Below are positions 43,356 through 52,590 of a DNA stretch of 64,000 nt, in pieces. The stretch covers positions 2,046,001 to 2,110,000 of the forward strand of contig OZ244928.1 of NCBI GenBank assembly GCA_965221985.1, in the 5' to 3' direction. Both the position numbers and the translations under genes were made by a program. Origin of the DNA: J054 sp965221985. GTDB lineage: Bacteria; Pseudomonadota; Gammaproteobacteria; Steroidobacterales; GCA-2729495. The stretch's first letter is position 1. The number at the start of each line of letters is the position of its first letter. Under the pieces are notes generated by a model. That model was not told where the DNA came from, ran no database searches, and saw nothing but the letters and a program-made list of their open reading frames with translations.

Positions 43356-44516
43356 TTGGCGGGAGAATTTCTGCAGAATTGGCGGGCTTATCGGGCCTTT
43401 AAGAAATTGCCGCGCGACCAGCGCCGCATCGTTTTATTCTCGGAAAGTGCTCAGGACTGGCACCATGCGCAACCTATTGTCGCGGCCTTAACCGGTTCCT
43501 TGTCCCAGACGGTCTGTTACGTCGCTTCCGAGTCTGCCGATCAAGGATTGCATCAGCAAAATCCACGCATCCTGCCTTTTCTGATTGGGGCTGGCTTTTT
43601 TCGCACACTGTGGTTCCAGACCCTGGATGCCGATGTGATGCTTACCCAGCTTTTGGACTTGGATAATTTTCAACTTAAACGTTCGGTGCATCCGGTGCAC
43701 TATGTCTACATGTTCCATAGTCTAATTAGCACGCACATGGCGGATCATGCGAATTCCTTTGATCACTACGACACGATCTTGTGTGCCGGTCCGCATCAAG
43801 AGCGGGAAATTCGCAAACGCGAGGCGATGGAGGGTCTACCCGCCAAGCAGCTATTGCCCCATGGCTATCATCGGGTTGAGCAATTATTGGCGGAGCGCCG
43901 TGATCCGCCGCCGACCGATGCGGATATTCATGTCTTGCTGGCGCCGTCTTGGGGGCCGGAAACCATATTGAATCTATTTGGCGATGAATTGGTTGATGTG
44001 CTCATGCAGGCCGGATTTCGCGTGACTCTGCGTCCGCACTTTCAAACGCGTTGGCAGACGCCTGAGGTGATTGATCGCATTGTTGAGAAGCATAGAAACT
44101 CGAAGCGATTTGCGCTGGTCCAAGCCATGGGCGAGAGTGATTCTCTGTTTGATTCTCACATCATGATCACGGATTGGTCGGGCGCCAGCATGGACTACGC
44201 TTTTGGTTTGGAGAAGCCGGTGCTTTTTTTCGACGTGCCGCCGAAGTCTCGCAATGACAGCTGGCGGAAACTAGGGATTGAAGCCTTCGAGATGTCGGTT
44301 CGTGAGCAAATAGGCGCTTTGCTCAAACCATCGGAAGTCGCCGACGCTCCCGCGGCCATCAGAACATTGCTCGCCGATGCCCCGCGATTTCGCGCGGCGA
44401 TGGCGCAATTGCGCCAGAACTGCATCTATAACTTGGGCAGCAGTGCGTCGGCGGCGGCCGAAGCGGTAAAGCGAATTGCCGATGACCGCGTCGCGCAACG
44501 AGAGCACTCGCCATGA
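43356..44516 (+). CDS. TagB/TagF-like glycerophosphotransferase family protein
   Basis: The protein has 386 aa from a TTG at 43356 with GAGAG upstream. The C-terminal half shows the CDP-glycerol glycerophosphotransferase pattern: LAPSWGPET, RPHFQTRW with its basic pair, and SHIMITDWSGASMDYAFGLEKPVLFFD, which matches the ITDYSS...KPI block. These enzymes use a CDP-alcohol to transfer a phospho-alcohol to a polymer or lipid. In this operon CMP-AEP is the likely donor, a specificity not known for the family. No membrane helix is obvious, so it is probably peripheral. It overlaps the next gene by 4 bases. Confidence 0.82.
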   Translation: MAGEFLQNWRAYRAFKKLPRDQRRIVLFSESAQDWHHAQPIVAALTGSLSQTVCYVASESADQGLHQQNPRILPFLIGAGFFRTLWFQTLDADVMLTQLLDLDNFQLKRSVHPVHYVYMFHSLISTHMADHANSFDHYDTILCAGPHQEREIRKREAMEGLPAKQLLPHGYHRVEQLLAERRDPPPTDADIHVLLAPSWGPETILNLFGDELVDVLMQAGFRVTLRPHFQTRWQTPEVIDRIVEKHRNSKRFALVQAMGESDSLFDSHIMITDWSGASMDYAFGLEKPVLFFDVPPKSRNDSWRKLGIEAFEMSVREQIGALLKPSEVADAPAAIRTLLADAPRFRAAMAQLRQNCIYNLGSSASAAAEAVKRIADDRVAQREHSP

Positions 44517-46327
44517 GTACTGCGGGTCCGGTGTCCCGTCGGCAGTTGTTGCGGTGGCTTGGATGGTTTGGTGCCGCGAACATCGGCTTGTTCATGATCG
44601 TCGGTTTGCGCTACCTCTGGACGTATCCCTTTTCCGACGATGTTTTAGGGCTTAGCTATATTCCCCTGGCCTACACTGGGCAAATGGCCTTGCTGGCCAT
44701 GCTGCCTTTGGCCCTGATACTGATGCCCCTGTTGCTTCTGTGGCCGCGCAAACGGTTTGCGATGAGCCTCGGGGTGTTACTGGCCAGTGTTTCACTATGT
44801 TTGCTGGTGTTGGATACCAATGTATTCACGGAAAATCGTTTTCATCTGAGTCTGCTGACTGCATCACTGTTCGAGCTACCCACCTGGATTTTTGCCGGCT
44901 TGCTGCTGCTGATTTTTTTGGTTTTTCAATCCATGCTCGCCGGACTCATTTGGCGTGCCTTTGCCTTACACGAGGGTTCGCGCGGCGGTGTTTGGCTTGC
45001 CGGTTTGTTCGTGCTGGCTTGGCTAGGTGGTACGGGTTTGCATATTTGGGGCGACGCCGTCGGTCATACGCCGGTAACGCAGTTTACCCGCTATTTGCCC
45101 CTTTATTTTCCGATTCACGCCAAGCGCGACCTGGCTCGTTTAGGCTGGGTCGATCCTGAAGCCGTGCAACGTCGCCGCCAACTCAGTGGTGGTATTCAAG
45201 CGGGTCAGGGTCAGCTCCGCTATCCCATCCAACCACTGCAATGTGCGGCGCCTGTTGACGCGCCAAATGTCTTGATCGTATTGATTGATGGTTTAAGACC
45301 GGATGCCATTGACGCACACCTGACGCCCAATATCGCCGCTTTTCGTCGCGACAGTATGGACTTTCGCCGGCACTATAGCGGGGGCAATTCTTCCCGGATG
45401 GGCTTCTTTTCTTTTTTCTATGGGCTGCCCAGTACCTATTGGCAAAGTTTCTACGATTTACAACGCCCACCGGTATTGATGGATGCATTGCGCGAGGCCG
45501 GATACAAGTTTTCCTTACACAGCGCCAGCGGCTTCAGCAGTCCCACTTTGGTTGATCGCACGGCTTTCGCGGGTATTCCGGGACTGCCAGCGGCCGATTC
45601 ACAACTCAGTGCGGTGGCGGCTAATCAAGCGGCGACGAATTCTTGGTTAGCCTGGCTAGACGGGGCTGACTTAGAACAAAAGTTTTTTGGTTTCGTCTAC
45701 TTCGATCCGCCCATGGCAGCCATGCCCAAAGAATCCGGCGGCACACTGCCGCGGGACCGGCGCTATTTAGATAACGCCGAAGCCCAGGAAGCTTGGAATC
45801 AATACCGGGGAGCGATGCAGGTGATCGATGTTGAAATCGGACGCTTGCTGGCTGCGACCCGGGAAAAGGGCTTGTTCGAAAATACGGTCATTATTCTCAC
45901 CAGTGATCATGGTTACGAATTTGATGATCACGGTCGCGGCTACATCGGCCATGCCAGCGCTTTTACGCCCGCCCAGCTGCAGTCAGCTCTACTGGTTCAT
46001 TGGCCGGGCCGGGAGCCAATCGCCTTTGAACACCGCACCGGTCACCAAGACTTGCCCGTTACCTTGCTCCAAGATGTGCTGGCTTGCCGCAATTCTCCGG
46101 AAGACTATGCCCTTGGCAAGAATCTCTTTAATGGAGAATCCTGGCCGTGGATGATGGCGGGAAGTTATACCTCTCATGCCATCATTCAGCCCAACCAAGT
46201 GGTCGTGTCTTATCCTGGCGGGTATGTTGAGGTCTTGGACGACAACTACCGAGCCTTGGATCGTTCCCACTTAGAACCCGCGGTGGTCCAGGAAGCGATG
46301 ATGGCAATGCGGCGCTTCTTTCGGTGA
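44513..46327 (+). CDS. DUF3413/alkaline-phosphatase-superfamily membrane enzyme (YejM/PbgA-like)
   Basis: The protein has 604 aa. The N-terminal part has five membrane helices (about residues 20-180), the DUF3413 pattern of YejM/PbgA. The C-terminal sulfatase domain faces the periplasm: VLIDGLRPDA (metal Asp), GGNSSRMGFFSFFYG with Ser293/Ser294 where a Thr or Ser nucleophile sits in EptA and LtaS, and SDHGYEFDDH with GHAS. The metal ligands look intact, so it may be an active phosphono- or phosphoethanolamine-type transferase or a hydrolase. It overlaps both flanking genes by 4 bases. Confidence 0.85.
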   Translation: MSTAGPVSRRQLLRWLGWFGAANIGLFMIVGLRYLWTYPFSDDVLGLSYIPLAYTGQMALLAMLPLALILMPLLLLWPRKRFAMSLGVLLASVSLCLLVLDTNVFTENRFHLSLLTASLFELPTWIFAGLLLLIFLVFQSMLAGLIWRAFALHEGSRGGVWLAGLFVLAWLGGTGLHIWGDAVGHTPVTQFTRYLPLYFPIHAKRDLARLGWVDPEAVQRRRQLSGGIQAGQGQLRYPIQPLQCAAPVDAPNVLIVLIDGLRPDAIDAHLTPNIAAFRRDSMDFRRHYSGGNSSRMGFFSFFYGLPSTYWQSFYDLQRPPVLMDALREAGYKFSLHSASGFSSPTLVDRTAFAGIPGLPAADSQLSAVAANQAATNSWLAWLDGADLEQKFFGFVYFDPPMAAMPKESGGTLPRDRRYLDNAEAQEAWNQYRGAMQVIDVEIGRLLAATREKGLFENTVIILTSDHGYEFDDHGRGYIGHASAFTPAQLQSALLVHWPGREPIAFEHRTGHQDLPVTLLQDVLACRNSPEDYALGKNLFNGESWPWMMAGSYTSHAIIQPNQVVVSYPGGYVEVLDDNYRALDRSHLEPAVVQEAMMAMRRFFR

Positions 46328-47835
46328 GCAGCAATTGTGGGGTCAGGGCAAACCGCATCTGCTCGGTGCTGGCGCTGATCCCATGCCTGTTTGGCATTGA
46401 CGTTTTTGCCGACGACGAAGCTGTGCTGGTGGCGGACCGTGTCCGGATTGAATTTTCCGGTGGCTTGCCTACGCGTTGGCTGAGTTGCGTGCCTACCTGC
46501 GACGGTGAGCGTAGTCTTCGTCGGGAAATGTTGCAGACGGCTGCAACGGGTGAAGTTCGCTGGTCCGTACCTGATGATGATGCGTTGCTGGCGGAATTGT
46601 TGTCTGCAAGCTACGACGTGGCGCGCAGCGGTAACAGCCTGACGCTGACCTCGCAACAGTCCATTGGCGGACGACCGCGTGTGCATCGCTACAGCCTCGC
46701 GCCGGAATCGGGACGCTTGGACGCAGAGCTCGATTTACCGAGTGACGTGGGCTTGCGCTTAGCTACAGGCCCGGAATTCATTCCAGAGGCCTTGCCGGGA
46801 TTTGGTGCTATCTATTCTCAGGTCAGACCCGTGGCAGTCGGTCCGGCGGGTCAAGAATCGCTGCTGGCGGATGACGAAACTAGCCGCCTGGATTATTTCC
46901 TGGCACCGGATGATTGGGCCGGCATTCGCAATCGCTTTTGGACCCTGCTCATACGCGCCGCTGATTCGGGCACGACGGTGGATGTGGGTTTGCGCGCCGC
47001 GCAGCAGCCCGAACTCGATTTTGCAATGCCGGCAGCCAAGACAATTCAATTTTATGCGGGCCCGTTGCAGTGGAACCGCCTGCAATCCGTTGACCCATCT
47101 TTGCGAGAAATGTTGTTTGCTGCTCTATGGGACTGGTTACGCTGGTTAAGCGCGGGCTTGTTGATGCTGCATACTTGGCTGATGCGCTTGGTCGGCAATG
47201 CGGGCGTGGCCGTCATTCTTTTGTCGGCCAGTGTGAAGATTCTAATGTGGCCGCTAACACGTATTGCCGAAGCGTGGCAGGCGGATGTGAATCGAACGCA
47301 GGCCCTGCTGCAACCCCACTTGGAAGCGATTAAGCGAGAATTCAAAGGGGAAGAGGCGCATAACAAAATATTGGCGGTCTATCGCGATCACAATGTACAC
47401 ACTCTATATACACTCAAGAGTTTGGCTGGCTTTCTGATTCAAATTCCCATCTTTATCGCTGCCTTCGATATGTTGGGCGAAAACATAGCCCTGCATGAAG
47501 CCTCGTTTCTTTGGGTCGAAGACCTGGCGAAACCCGATCGCTTGGCCCTGTTGCCCATGACCTTGCCTTTTTTTGGTGGGCATTTGAACTTATTGCCGTT
47601 CTTGATGACGGGGTTCACTTTGCTGGCCTCTGCCTGGCAGATAGATGAGGCTTTGACGGATTCGCTGCGTCGTTCGCAGCGCTTGCGACTATATTTGATG
47701 GCCAGCGTCTTTTTCTTGCTCTTCTATACCTTTCCGGCAGGCATGGTCTTGTACTGGACCACGAACAATGTGCTCCATTTGCTCAAGATTGCGTGGGGCC
47801 GATGGGGTCAGAGGAGGGATCGGTCGGCCCCCTAG
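46324..47835 (+). CDS. YidC/Oxa1-like membrane protein insertase paralogue
   Basis: The protein has 503 aa from a GTG that overlaps the previous stop (GTGA). A signal peptide ends near FADDE, a periplasmic beta-rich domain spans about 30-265, and a YidC core of about five helices follows. The core has KILMWPLTRI, equivalent to the RGIMYPLTK of E. coli YidC, with Lys305 in place of the groove arginine, then LIQIPIFIAAFDMLG and FPAGMVLYWTTNN. It is a paralogue, not the housekeeping YidC, which lies with rnpA/rpmH near oriC. It may insert operon proteins. The C-terminal GQRRDRSAP overlaps a REP-like element. Confidence 0.85.
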   Translation: MSSNCGVRANRICSVLALIPCLFGIDVFADDEAVLVADRVRIEFSGGLPTRWLSCVPTCDGERSLRREMLQTAATGEVRWSVPDDDALLAELLSASYDVARSGNSLTLTSQQSIGGRPRVHRYSLAPESGRLDAELDLPSDVGLRLATGPEFIPEALPGFGAIYSQVRPVAVGPAGQESLLADDETSRLDYFLAPDDWAGIRNRFWTLLIRAADSGTTVDVGLRAAQQPELDFAMPAAKTIQFYAGPLQWNRLQSVDPSLREMLFAALWDWLRWLSAGLLMLHTWLMRLVGNAGVAVILLSASVKILMWPLTRIAEAWQADVNRTQALLQPHLEAIKREFKGEEAHNKILAVYRDHNVHTLYTLKSLAGFLIQIPIFIAAFDMLGENIALHEASFLWVEDLAKPDRLALLPMTLPFFGGHLNLLPFLMTGFTLLASAWQIDEALTDSLRRSQRLRLYLMASVFFLLFYTFPAGMVLYWTTNNVLHLLKIAWGRWGQRRDRSAP

Positions 47836-47864
47836 TCTTAAGACTGGTTTTTACTCTGACCCCA
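47801..47864. repeat. REP-like imperfect palindrome, copy 3
   Basis: ATGGGGTCAGAG (47801-47812) and CTCTGACCCCAT (47853-47864) are reverse complements around a 40-base centre that includes CTAGTCTTAAGACTGG, itself a short palindrome (AGTCTTAAGACT). GTTTTTACTCTGACCCC matches the partial copy at 26537. The left arm encodes the last codons of the YidC-like gene, and the stop TAG is inside the element. Confidence 0.8.
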
Positions 47865-47945
47865 TTAATCTGTCAGAATCCCCGCCCAAGTGTTCACAGG
47901 GTCTTTGCGACCAACTTGAGCAGTTTGCCGTGCCTCTGATGGAGC

Positions 47946-50618
47946 GTGGCCGCGGGAGATAACTACTTGGACCATAGCTCGACCCTAACCGGTTTGCAGC
48001 AGGTGTTGCGGGGTGTCCGCAAGCCTAGCGGATTGGACGTGGTCTTTACCAAGCTTGCCGTGGATTTGCAGAATCTCGACCCAGAGACTGCGGACAGCTC
48101 AGTGCAACGCAGTGTTGAGTTGCTGCAGGAGGTCGTGTCCTGTGACGCGGTTTGCATCGCACTGCTGGATGACAATGGCGAAAGTATCGACCAGGTGTTT
48201 GCCGCTTGTGGTGCCTTTGCTGCGTGCAACCCCGAGGTCTTAAAGGGCGAGTCCATGGCGAGTTTGCCCGCCCTGTGGGCCGGGTTTGCAAACCTTAGGC
48301 TGCACGGCATTCCCGATACGGCAAACCCCGCCCCTAAGCAGAACGATGATGCGGCTTACTGGGCCTCCCTGCGTGTTGCCGCTGTTCAATCGGTGGGCTT
48401 GGTGATTCGGGACGAGCCCGTTGGGTTTGTGACGTTTTGCTACGGCCAGCCTCAAGCGGACTGGAGTGCCGATCATCAACTATTACTAAAGCTCGTGGGT
48501 TCCAGCTTCGCATCGGGTCTATCGCGCTTGCGTGATTCGCGGGCCTTGTCCCAATTGCAAGAGCGCGAAGACGTGATGATTCGCACGGCCAACGACGGCA
48601 CCTGGGATTTCGACGCGCGGGCGAATGTATTGACCTTTTCGCCGCGTTGGAAGTCCATCATGGGTTACTCGGATGAAGAATTGGCGCGATCTCCACCCGA
48701 CTGGCGCCGCTTGGTCCACAACGATGACCTGGCTAAGGTGCAGGCCAAGTTGCGCGATCATCTTGCCGGCAAGACAGAAATCTTTGAGAGTGTGCACCGC
48801 ATGCGGCGGCGCGATGGTGAGTGGCGCTGGGTGCAATGTCGCGCGAAGGGCTTGATGGATGATGGCGGTCGCCTACGTCGTTTAATAGGTGTTGAGACAG
48901 ACATTACCGAGCAAAAGGTTTACGAAGAGGCGCTTTTCCGCGAGAAGGAAAGCGCGCAAATAACTTTGCAATCCATCGGTGATGGTGTAGTGACGACTGA
49001 TGCAGATTGCAATGTGGAGTATTTGAATCCGGTTGCCGAGGAACTCACGGGCTGGCGCGTGGACGACGCGACGGGCCGGCCCATAGACGAAATTTTTCGC
49101 GGCTTTCACGAGGAGACTTGCGAACCATTGGAGAATCCTCTGGCGGTTTCGATTCGTCGCAATCGTTCAATAAAAACAGTGCGGCCCACACTCTTGATCC
49201 GGCGCGACGGCAATGAGATCTATATTGAAAGCACCGCCTCACCGATTCGCAATGATCGTGGTGACGTTTCAGGTGGTGTCTTGGTATTCCATGACGTGAG
49301 CGAGGCGAGGGAATTAAACCGGCGTTTGAGTTATCACGCGAGCCACGACATTTTGACTGGCTTGGTGAATCGCCGTGAATTTGAGAACCGTCTAGAGCGC
49401 GCGCTGAAGAGCGCCAAGGCCCAGGAAGCCTCATACACGCTCTGCTATCTTGATTTGGATCAATTCAAGATTGTCAATGATTCTTGTGGACATACTGCTG
49501 GTGACGCGCTACTCAGTCAGCTTGGCGCGCTGCTCAAAGCCAAGATCCGCTGGCGCGATACGCTGGCGAGATTGGGCGGCGATGAATTTGGTTTGTTGCT
49601 CGAAAGCTGCAGTCTGGAGGAAGCCATGCGCACTGCGGATGGTTTGCGCGAATCCATCCGCGAGCACAAATTCACTTGGGACGATCGAACTTTTTCGCTA
49701 GGCGTAAGCATTGGTATCGTGCCCATCACTCAGGAGAGTGAAGATGTTGCGAATCTGTTGAGCGCGGCTGACAGTGCTTGCCAAGCGGCGAAGGAGGCGG
49801 GCAGAAATCGTATTTATAGTTACCAAGACAATGATATCGATATGCTGCGCCGGCGCCGTGAAATGCAGTGGGCGGCCCGCATCAACAATGCCCTTGAAGA
49901 AAACCGCTTTGAACTGTTTCGGCAAACTATCATGCCCCTGCAGACCCAGAACGAAGGCGCACACTACGAATTACTGCTGCGCATGCGGGATGAAAACGGC
50001 AAACTGGTGTCGCCCGATCTATTTATCTCGGCTGCCGAGCGTTACGGTATAACGCCAAGTATCGACCGCTGGGTTATCCGGCAGGCTTTCCGCTGGCTAG
50101 TGTCTGAAGCCGACGAACGTGAGCGTTTGTCGCTGTGTTCTATCAATCTTTCGGGGCAAAGCTTAACGGACGACAATTTTCTCCCCTATGTCGTTCAACA
50201 GCTGCAGGGTAGCGGTTTGGATGCAACAAAAATTTGTTTCGAGATAACTGAAACCGCCGCCATTGCCAGCTATGCTCAGGCTAGCCGTTTTATCAACGCG
50301 CTGCGCGAACTTGGTTGTAAGTTTGCGCTGGATGACTTTGGTACGGGTTTGTCGTCATTTGGTTATCTAAAACATTTTCCAGTGGATTTCTTGAAAATTG
50401 ATGGGAGTTTCGTGAAAGAAATTCTGCACGATGCCATTGACCGGGAAATGGTGCGGTCAATCAACGAAATCGGTCACTTGACGGGCAAGCAGACCATCGC
50501 CGAATTTGCTGAAAATAAGGAAATCATTACGATGCTGCGTGGCATAGGCGTTGATTATGCCCAGGGCTATGGCGTGGATGAGCCTTCCCGCGTGCTGATG
50601 ACCGCCGTGAATGCCTGA
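47946..50618 (+). CDS. GAF-PAS-PAS-GGDEF-EAL cyclic-di-GMP protein
   Basis: The protein has 890 aa. The order is a GAF-like domain (about 60-190), two PAS domains (about 205-320 and 325-440, with WRWVQCRAKG and LTGWRVDDATGRPIDE), GGDEF (intact GGDEF at 544-548) and EAL (YELLLR at 674, DDFGTG at 796). The cyclase site is intact. The EAL core motif reads ELL but the metal-binding DDFGTG is present, so phosphodiesterase activity is plausible. No membrane helix is visible; it is probably a cytoplasmic sensor. It starts with a GTG at 47946, or a TTG at 47967 with GGGAG upstream. It overlaps aacS by 8 bases. Confidence 0.92.
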   Translation: MAAGDNYLDHSSTLTGLQQVLRGVRKPSGLDVVFTKLAVDLQNLDPETADSSVQRSVELLQEVVSCDAVCIALLDDNGESIDQVFAACGAFAACNPEVLKGESMASLPALWAGFANLRLHGIPDTANPAPKQNDDAAYWASLRVAAVQSVGLVIRDEPVGFVTFCYGQPQADWSADHQLLLKLVGSSFASGLSRLRDSRALSQLQEREDVMIRTANDGTWDFDARANVLTFSPRWKSIMGYSDEELARSPPDWRRLVHNDDLAKVQAKLRDHLAGKTEIFESVHRMRRRDGEWRWVQCRAKGLMDDGGRLRRLIGVETDITEQKVYEEALFREKESAQITLQSIGDGVVTTDADCNVEYLNPVAEELTGWRVDDATGRPIDEIFRGFHEETCEPLENPLAVSIRRNRSIKTVRPTLLIRRDGNEIYIESTASPIRNDRGDVSGGVLVFHDVSEARELNRRLSYHASHDILTGLVNRREFENRLERALKSAKAQEASYTLCYLDLDQFKIVNDSCGHTAGDALLSQLGALLKAKIRWRDTLARLGGDEFGLLLESCSLEEAMRTADGLRESIREHKFTWDDRTFSLGVSIGIVPITQESEDVANLLSAADSACQAAKEAGRNRIYSYQDNDIDMLRRRREMQWAARINNALEENRFELFRQTIMPLQTQNEGAHYELLLRMRDENGKLVSPDLFISAAERYGITPSIDRWVIRQAFRWLVSEADERERLSLCSINLSGQSLTDDNFLPYVVQQLQGSGLDATKICFEITETAAIASYAQASRFINALRELGCKFALDDFGTGLSSFGYLKHFPVDFLKIDGSFVKEILHDAIDREMVRSINEIGHLTGKQTIAEFAENKEIITMLRGIGVDYAQGYGVDEPSRVLMTAVNA

Positions 50619-52578
50619 ACAGTCTGCAAGTTCCGCCATGGCCGTAAAGGCACTTTGGCGCCCCCCGCCAGACAAGCTTGGGCGGACCCAATTGAGTAGA
50701 TTTCTGCGGTTTGCGAGCCAGCGAGCAGCTGCGGATACCCTTGACTATTCGGTTGCCCATACTTGGAGTATCGAGCAGCCCGAAGCATTCTGGTCAGCGG
50801 TTTGGGATTTCTGTGAGGTCATCGGTATTCGCGGTGGACGGGTTGTGGAAACCGGGGCATCCATGTATCAGACGCGTTTTTTTCCAGACGCGCGCTTAAA
50901 TTTCGCCGAAAACTTGCTACGTCGGACCGGTACCAAGGATGCGATCATTGCCCTGACCGAAGAGGGCGAGCTGTCGAGATTGTCTTGGGATGAGTTGCAA
51001 CGCTCAACAGCCGCCTTCCGCATGGCTCTTGAAGCCATGGGCCTGCAAGCCGGCGACCGGCTGGCCGCGATCTTGCCAAATGTGCCGGAAGCCGTCATTG
51101 CCTTGTTGGGAACTAGCGCCTTAGGTGCAAGCTTTTCGAGCGCATCGCCCGATTTTGGTGAAGGTGGTTTGTTGGATCGCTTTGCGCAAATTCACCCGCG
51201 AGTACTTATCGGCTGCAATGGCTATCGCTACAACGGTAAGCTATTCGATACGCGCGACAAGCTACTCAGCCTCGCCGCGCAGTTGCCGAGTGTTGAGCAC
51301 ACAGTGATGCTGCGTTTCGTTGATCTTGATCTGCCGGATCAAGTCATGGATTGGCGATCTTTCCTGGCCAATGGTGCAGGGGCTCAGCCGAGCTTCGCGC
51401 AACTGCCCTTTGATCACCCGCTGTGCATTGTATTTTCTAGCGGCACGACCGGAATGCCCAAATGCATTGTGCATCGTGCCGGTGGTGTGTTGCTGCAGCA
51501 TTTAAAGGAGCAACAATTACATTGCGACATACATAGGGACGATCGAGTTTTTTATTTTACGACCTGCGGTTGGATGATGTGGAATTGGTTGGTTTCGGCC
51601 TTGGCATCCGGCGCCAGTATTTGCTTATACGATGGTTCACCCAGTTATCCGGATGCCTACCGGCTATTCGAATACGCAGACAGGGAACGCATCACATTTT
51701 TCGGTACCTCGGCAAAATTCTTGGACAGCCTGAGGAAGGCGGGCGTCGAACCAAAGAATCGTTCTAATCTGGCGAGCGTGCGAACCCTGGCGTCCACCGG
51801 CTCGCCATTATCCGCCGCCAATTTCGATTACGTTTACGAGATTATAAAACCGGATGTGCACCTAGCATCCATTTCAGGTGGCACGGACCTGTTGGCTTGT
51901 TTCGTCGGCGGGAATCCTTGCGGCGCAGTGTACCGGGGTCAAATTCAAGGCCCGATGCTGGGCATGGCTGTTGAGGTGTGGGACGAAGACAGTAATCCCG
52001 TTGTGGGCGAAGCGGGCGAGTTGGTTTGTACCCAGGCGTTTCCGTCCATGCCGCTGGGTTTTTGGAACGACCCGGATCAGACGCGGTATCTCGCCTCGTA
52101 TTTCGAACGCTTTCCGGGCGTGTGGTGTCACGGTGACTTGGTGACGGAAACGCTGCAAGGAGGTTATATCATGCTTGGTCGTTCCGACAGCTTGTTGAAT
52201 CCGGGTGGCGTGCGGATTGGCACCGCGGAGATTTATCGCTGCATCGAATCCATTGATGAATTGCTGGAGGCGATGGCGGTTGGCCAAGCTTGGCAAGACG
52301 ATCAGCGAGTCCTGTTGTTTGTGGTAATGCGTCCCGGCTGTGTATTGGATCCTGAGCTTGAGCAGCAGATCCGGCATCTAATTCGCCAAGGCGCCAGTCC
52401 TCGGCATGTTCCGGAACGCATTCTTTCTGTTCCCGGATTACCGCGCACCTTATCCGGCAAACTGAGCGAGTTCGCGGTTCGCGAGACGATTCACGGCCGG
52501 CCGGTAAGAAATTTGCATGCACTTGCCAACCCGGAAATATTAGAAGTTTTCGAGAACCGCGAAGAATTGACTAGCTAA
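50611..52578 (+). CDS. aacS: Acetoacetyl-CoA synthetase
   Basis: The protein has 655 aa, the full length of AacS. Adenylation motifs are SSGTTGMPK (P-loop), YRGQIQGPMLGM, GRSDSLLNPGGVRIG and a C-terminal TLSGK with the catalytic lysine. The N-terminal LNFAENLLRR and the long extension are typical of acetoacetate-CoA ligase rather than acetyl-CoA synthetase. It activates acetoacetate, in ketone-body or PHB use. The start overlaps the end of the cyclic-di-GMP protein by 8 bases, so the two are translationally linked. Confidence 0.92.
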   Translation: MPEQSASSAMAVKALWRPPPDKLGRTQLSRFLRFASQRAAADTLDYSVAHTWSIEQPEAFWSAVWDFCEVIGIRGGRVVETGASMYQTRFFPDARLNFAENLLRRTGTKDAIIALTEEGELSRLSWDELQRSTAAFRMALEAMGLQAGDRLAAILPNVPEAVIALLGTSALGASFSSASPDFGEGGLLDRFAQIHPRVLIGCNGYRYNGKLFDTRDKLLSLAAQLPSVEHTVMLRFVDLDLPDQVMDWRSFLANGAGAQPSFAQLPFDHPLCIVFSSGTTGMPKCIVHRAGGVLLQHLKEQQLHCDIHRDDRVFYFTTCGWMMWNWLVSALASGASICLYDGSPSYPDAYRLFEYADRERITFFGTSAKFLDSLRKAGVEPKNRSNLASVRTLASTGSPLSAANFDYVYEIIKPDVHLASISGGTDLLACFVGGNPCGAVYRGQIQGPMLGMAVEVWDEDSNPVVGEAGELVCTQAFPSMPLGFWNDPDQTRYLASYFERFPGVWCHGDLVTETLQGGYIMLGRSDSLLNPGGVRIGTAEIYRCIESIDELLEAMAVGQAWQDDQRVLLFVVMRPGCVLDPELEQQIRHLIRQGASPRHVPERILSVPGLPRTLSGKLSEFAVRETIHGRPVRNLHALANPEILEVFENREELTS

Positions 52579-52590
52579 CACGGCGGTTTT

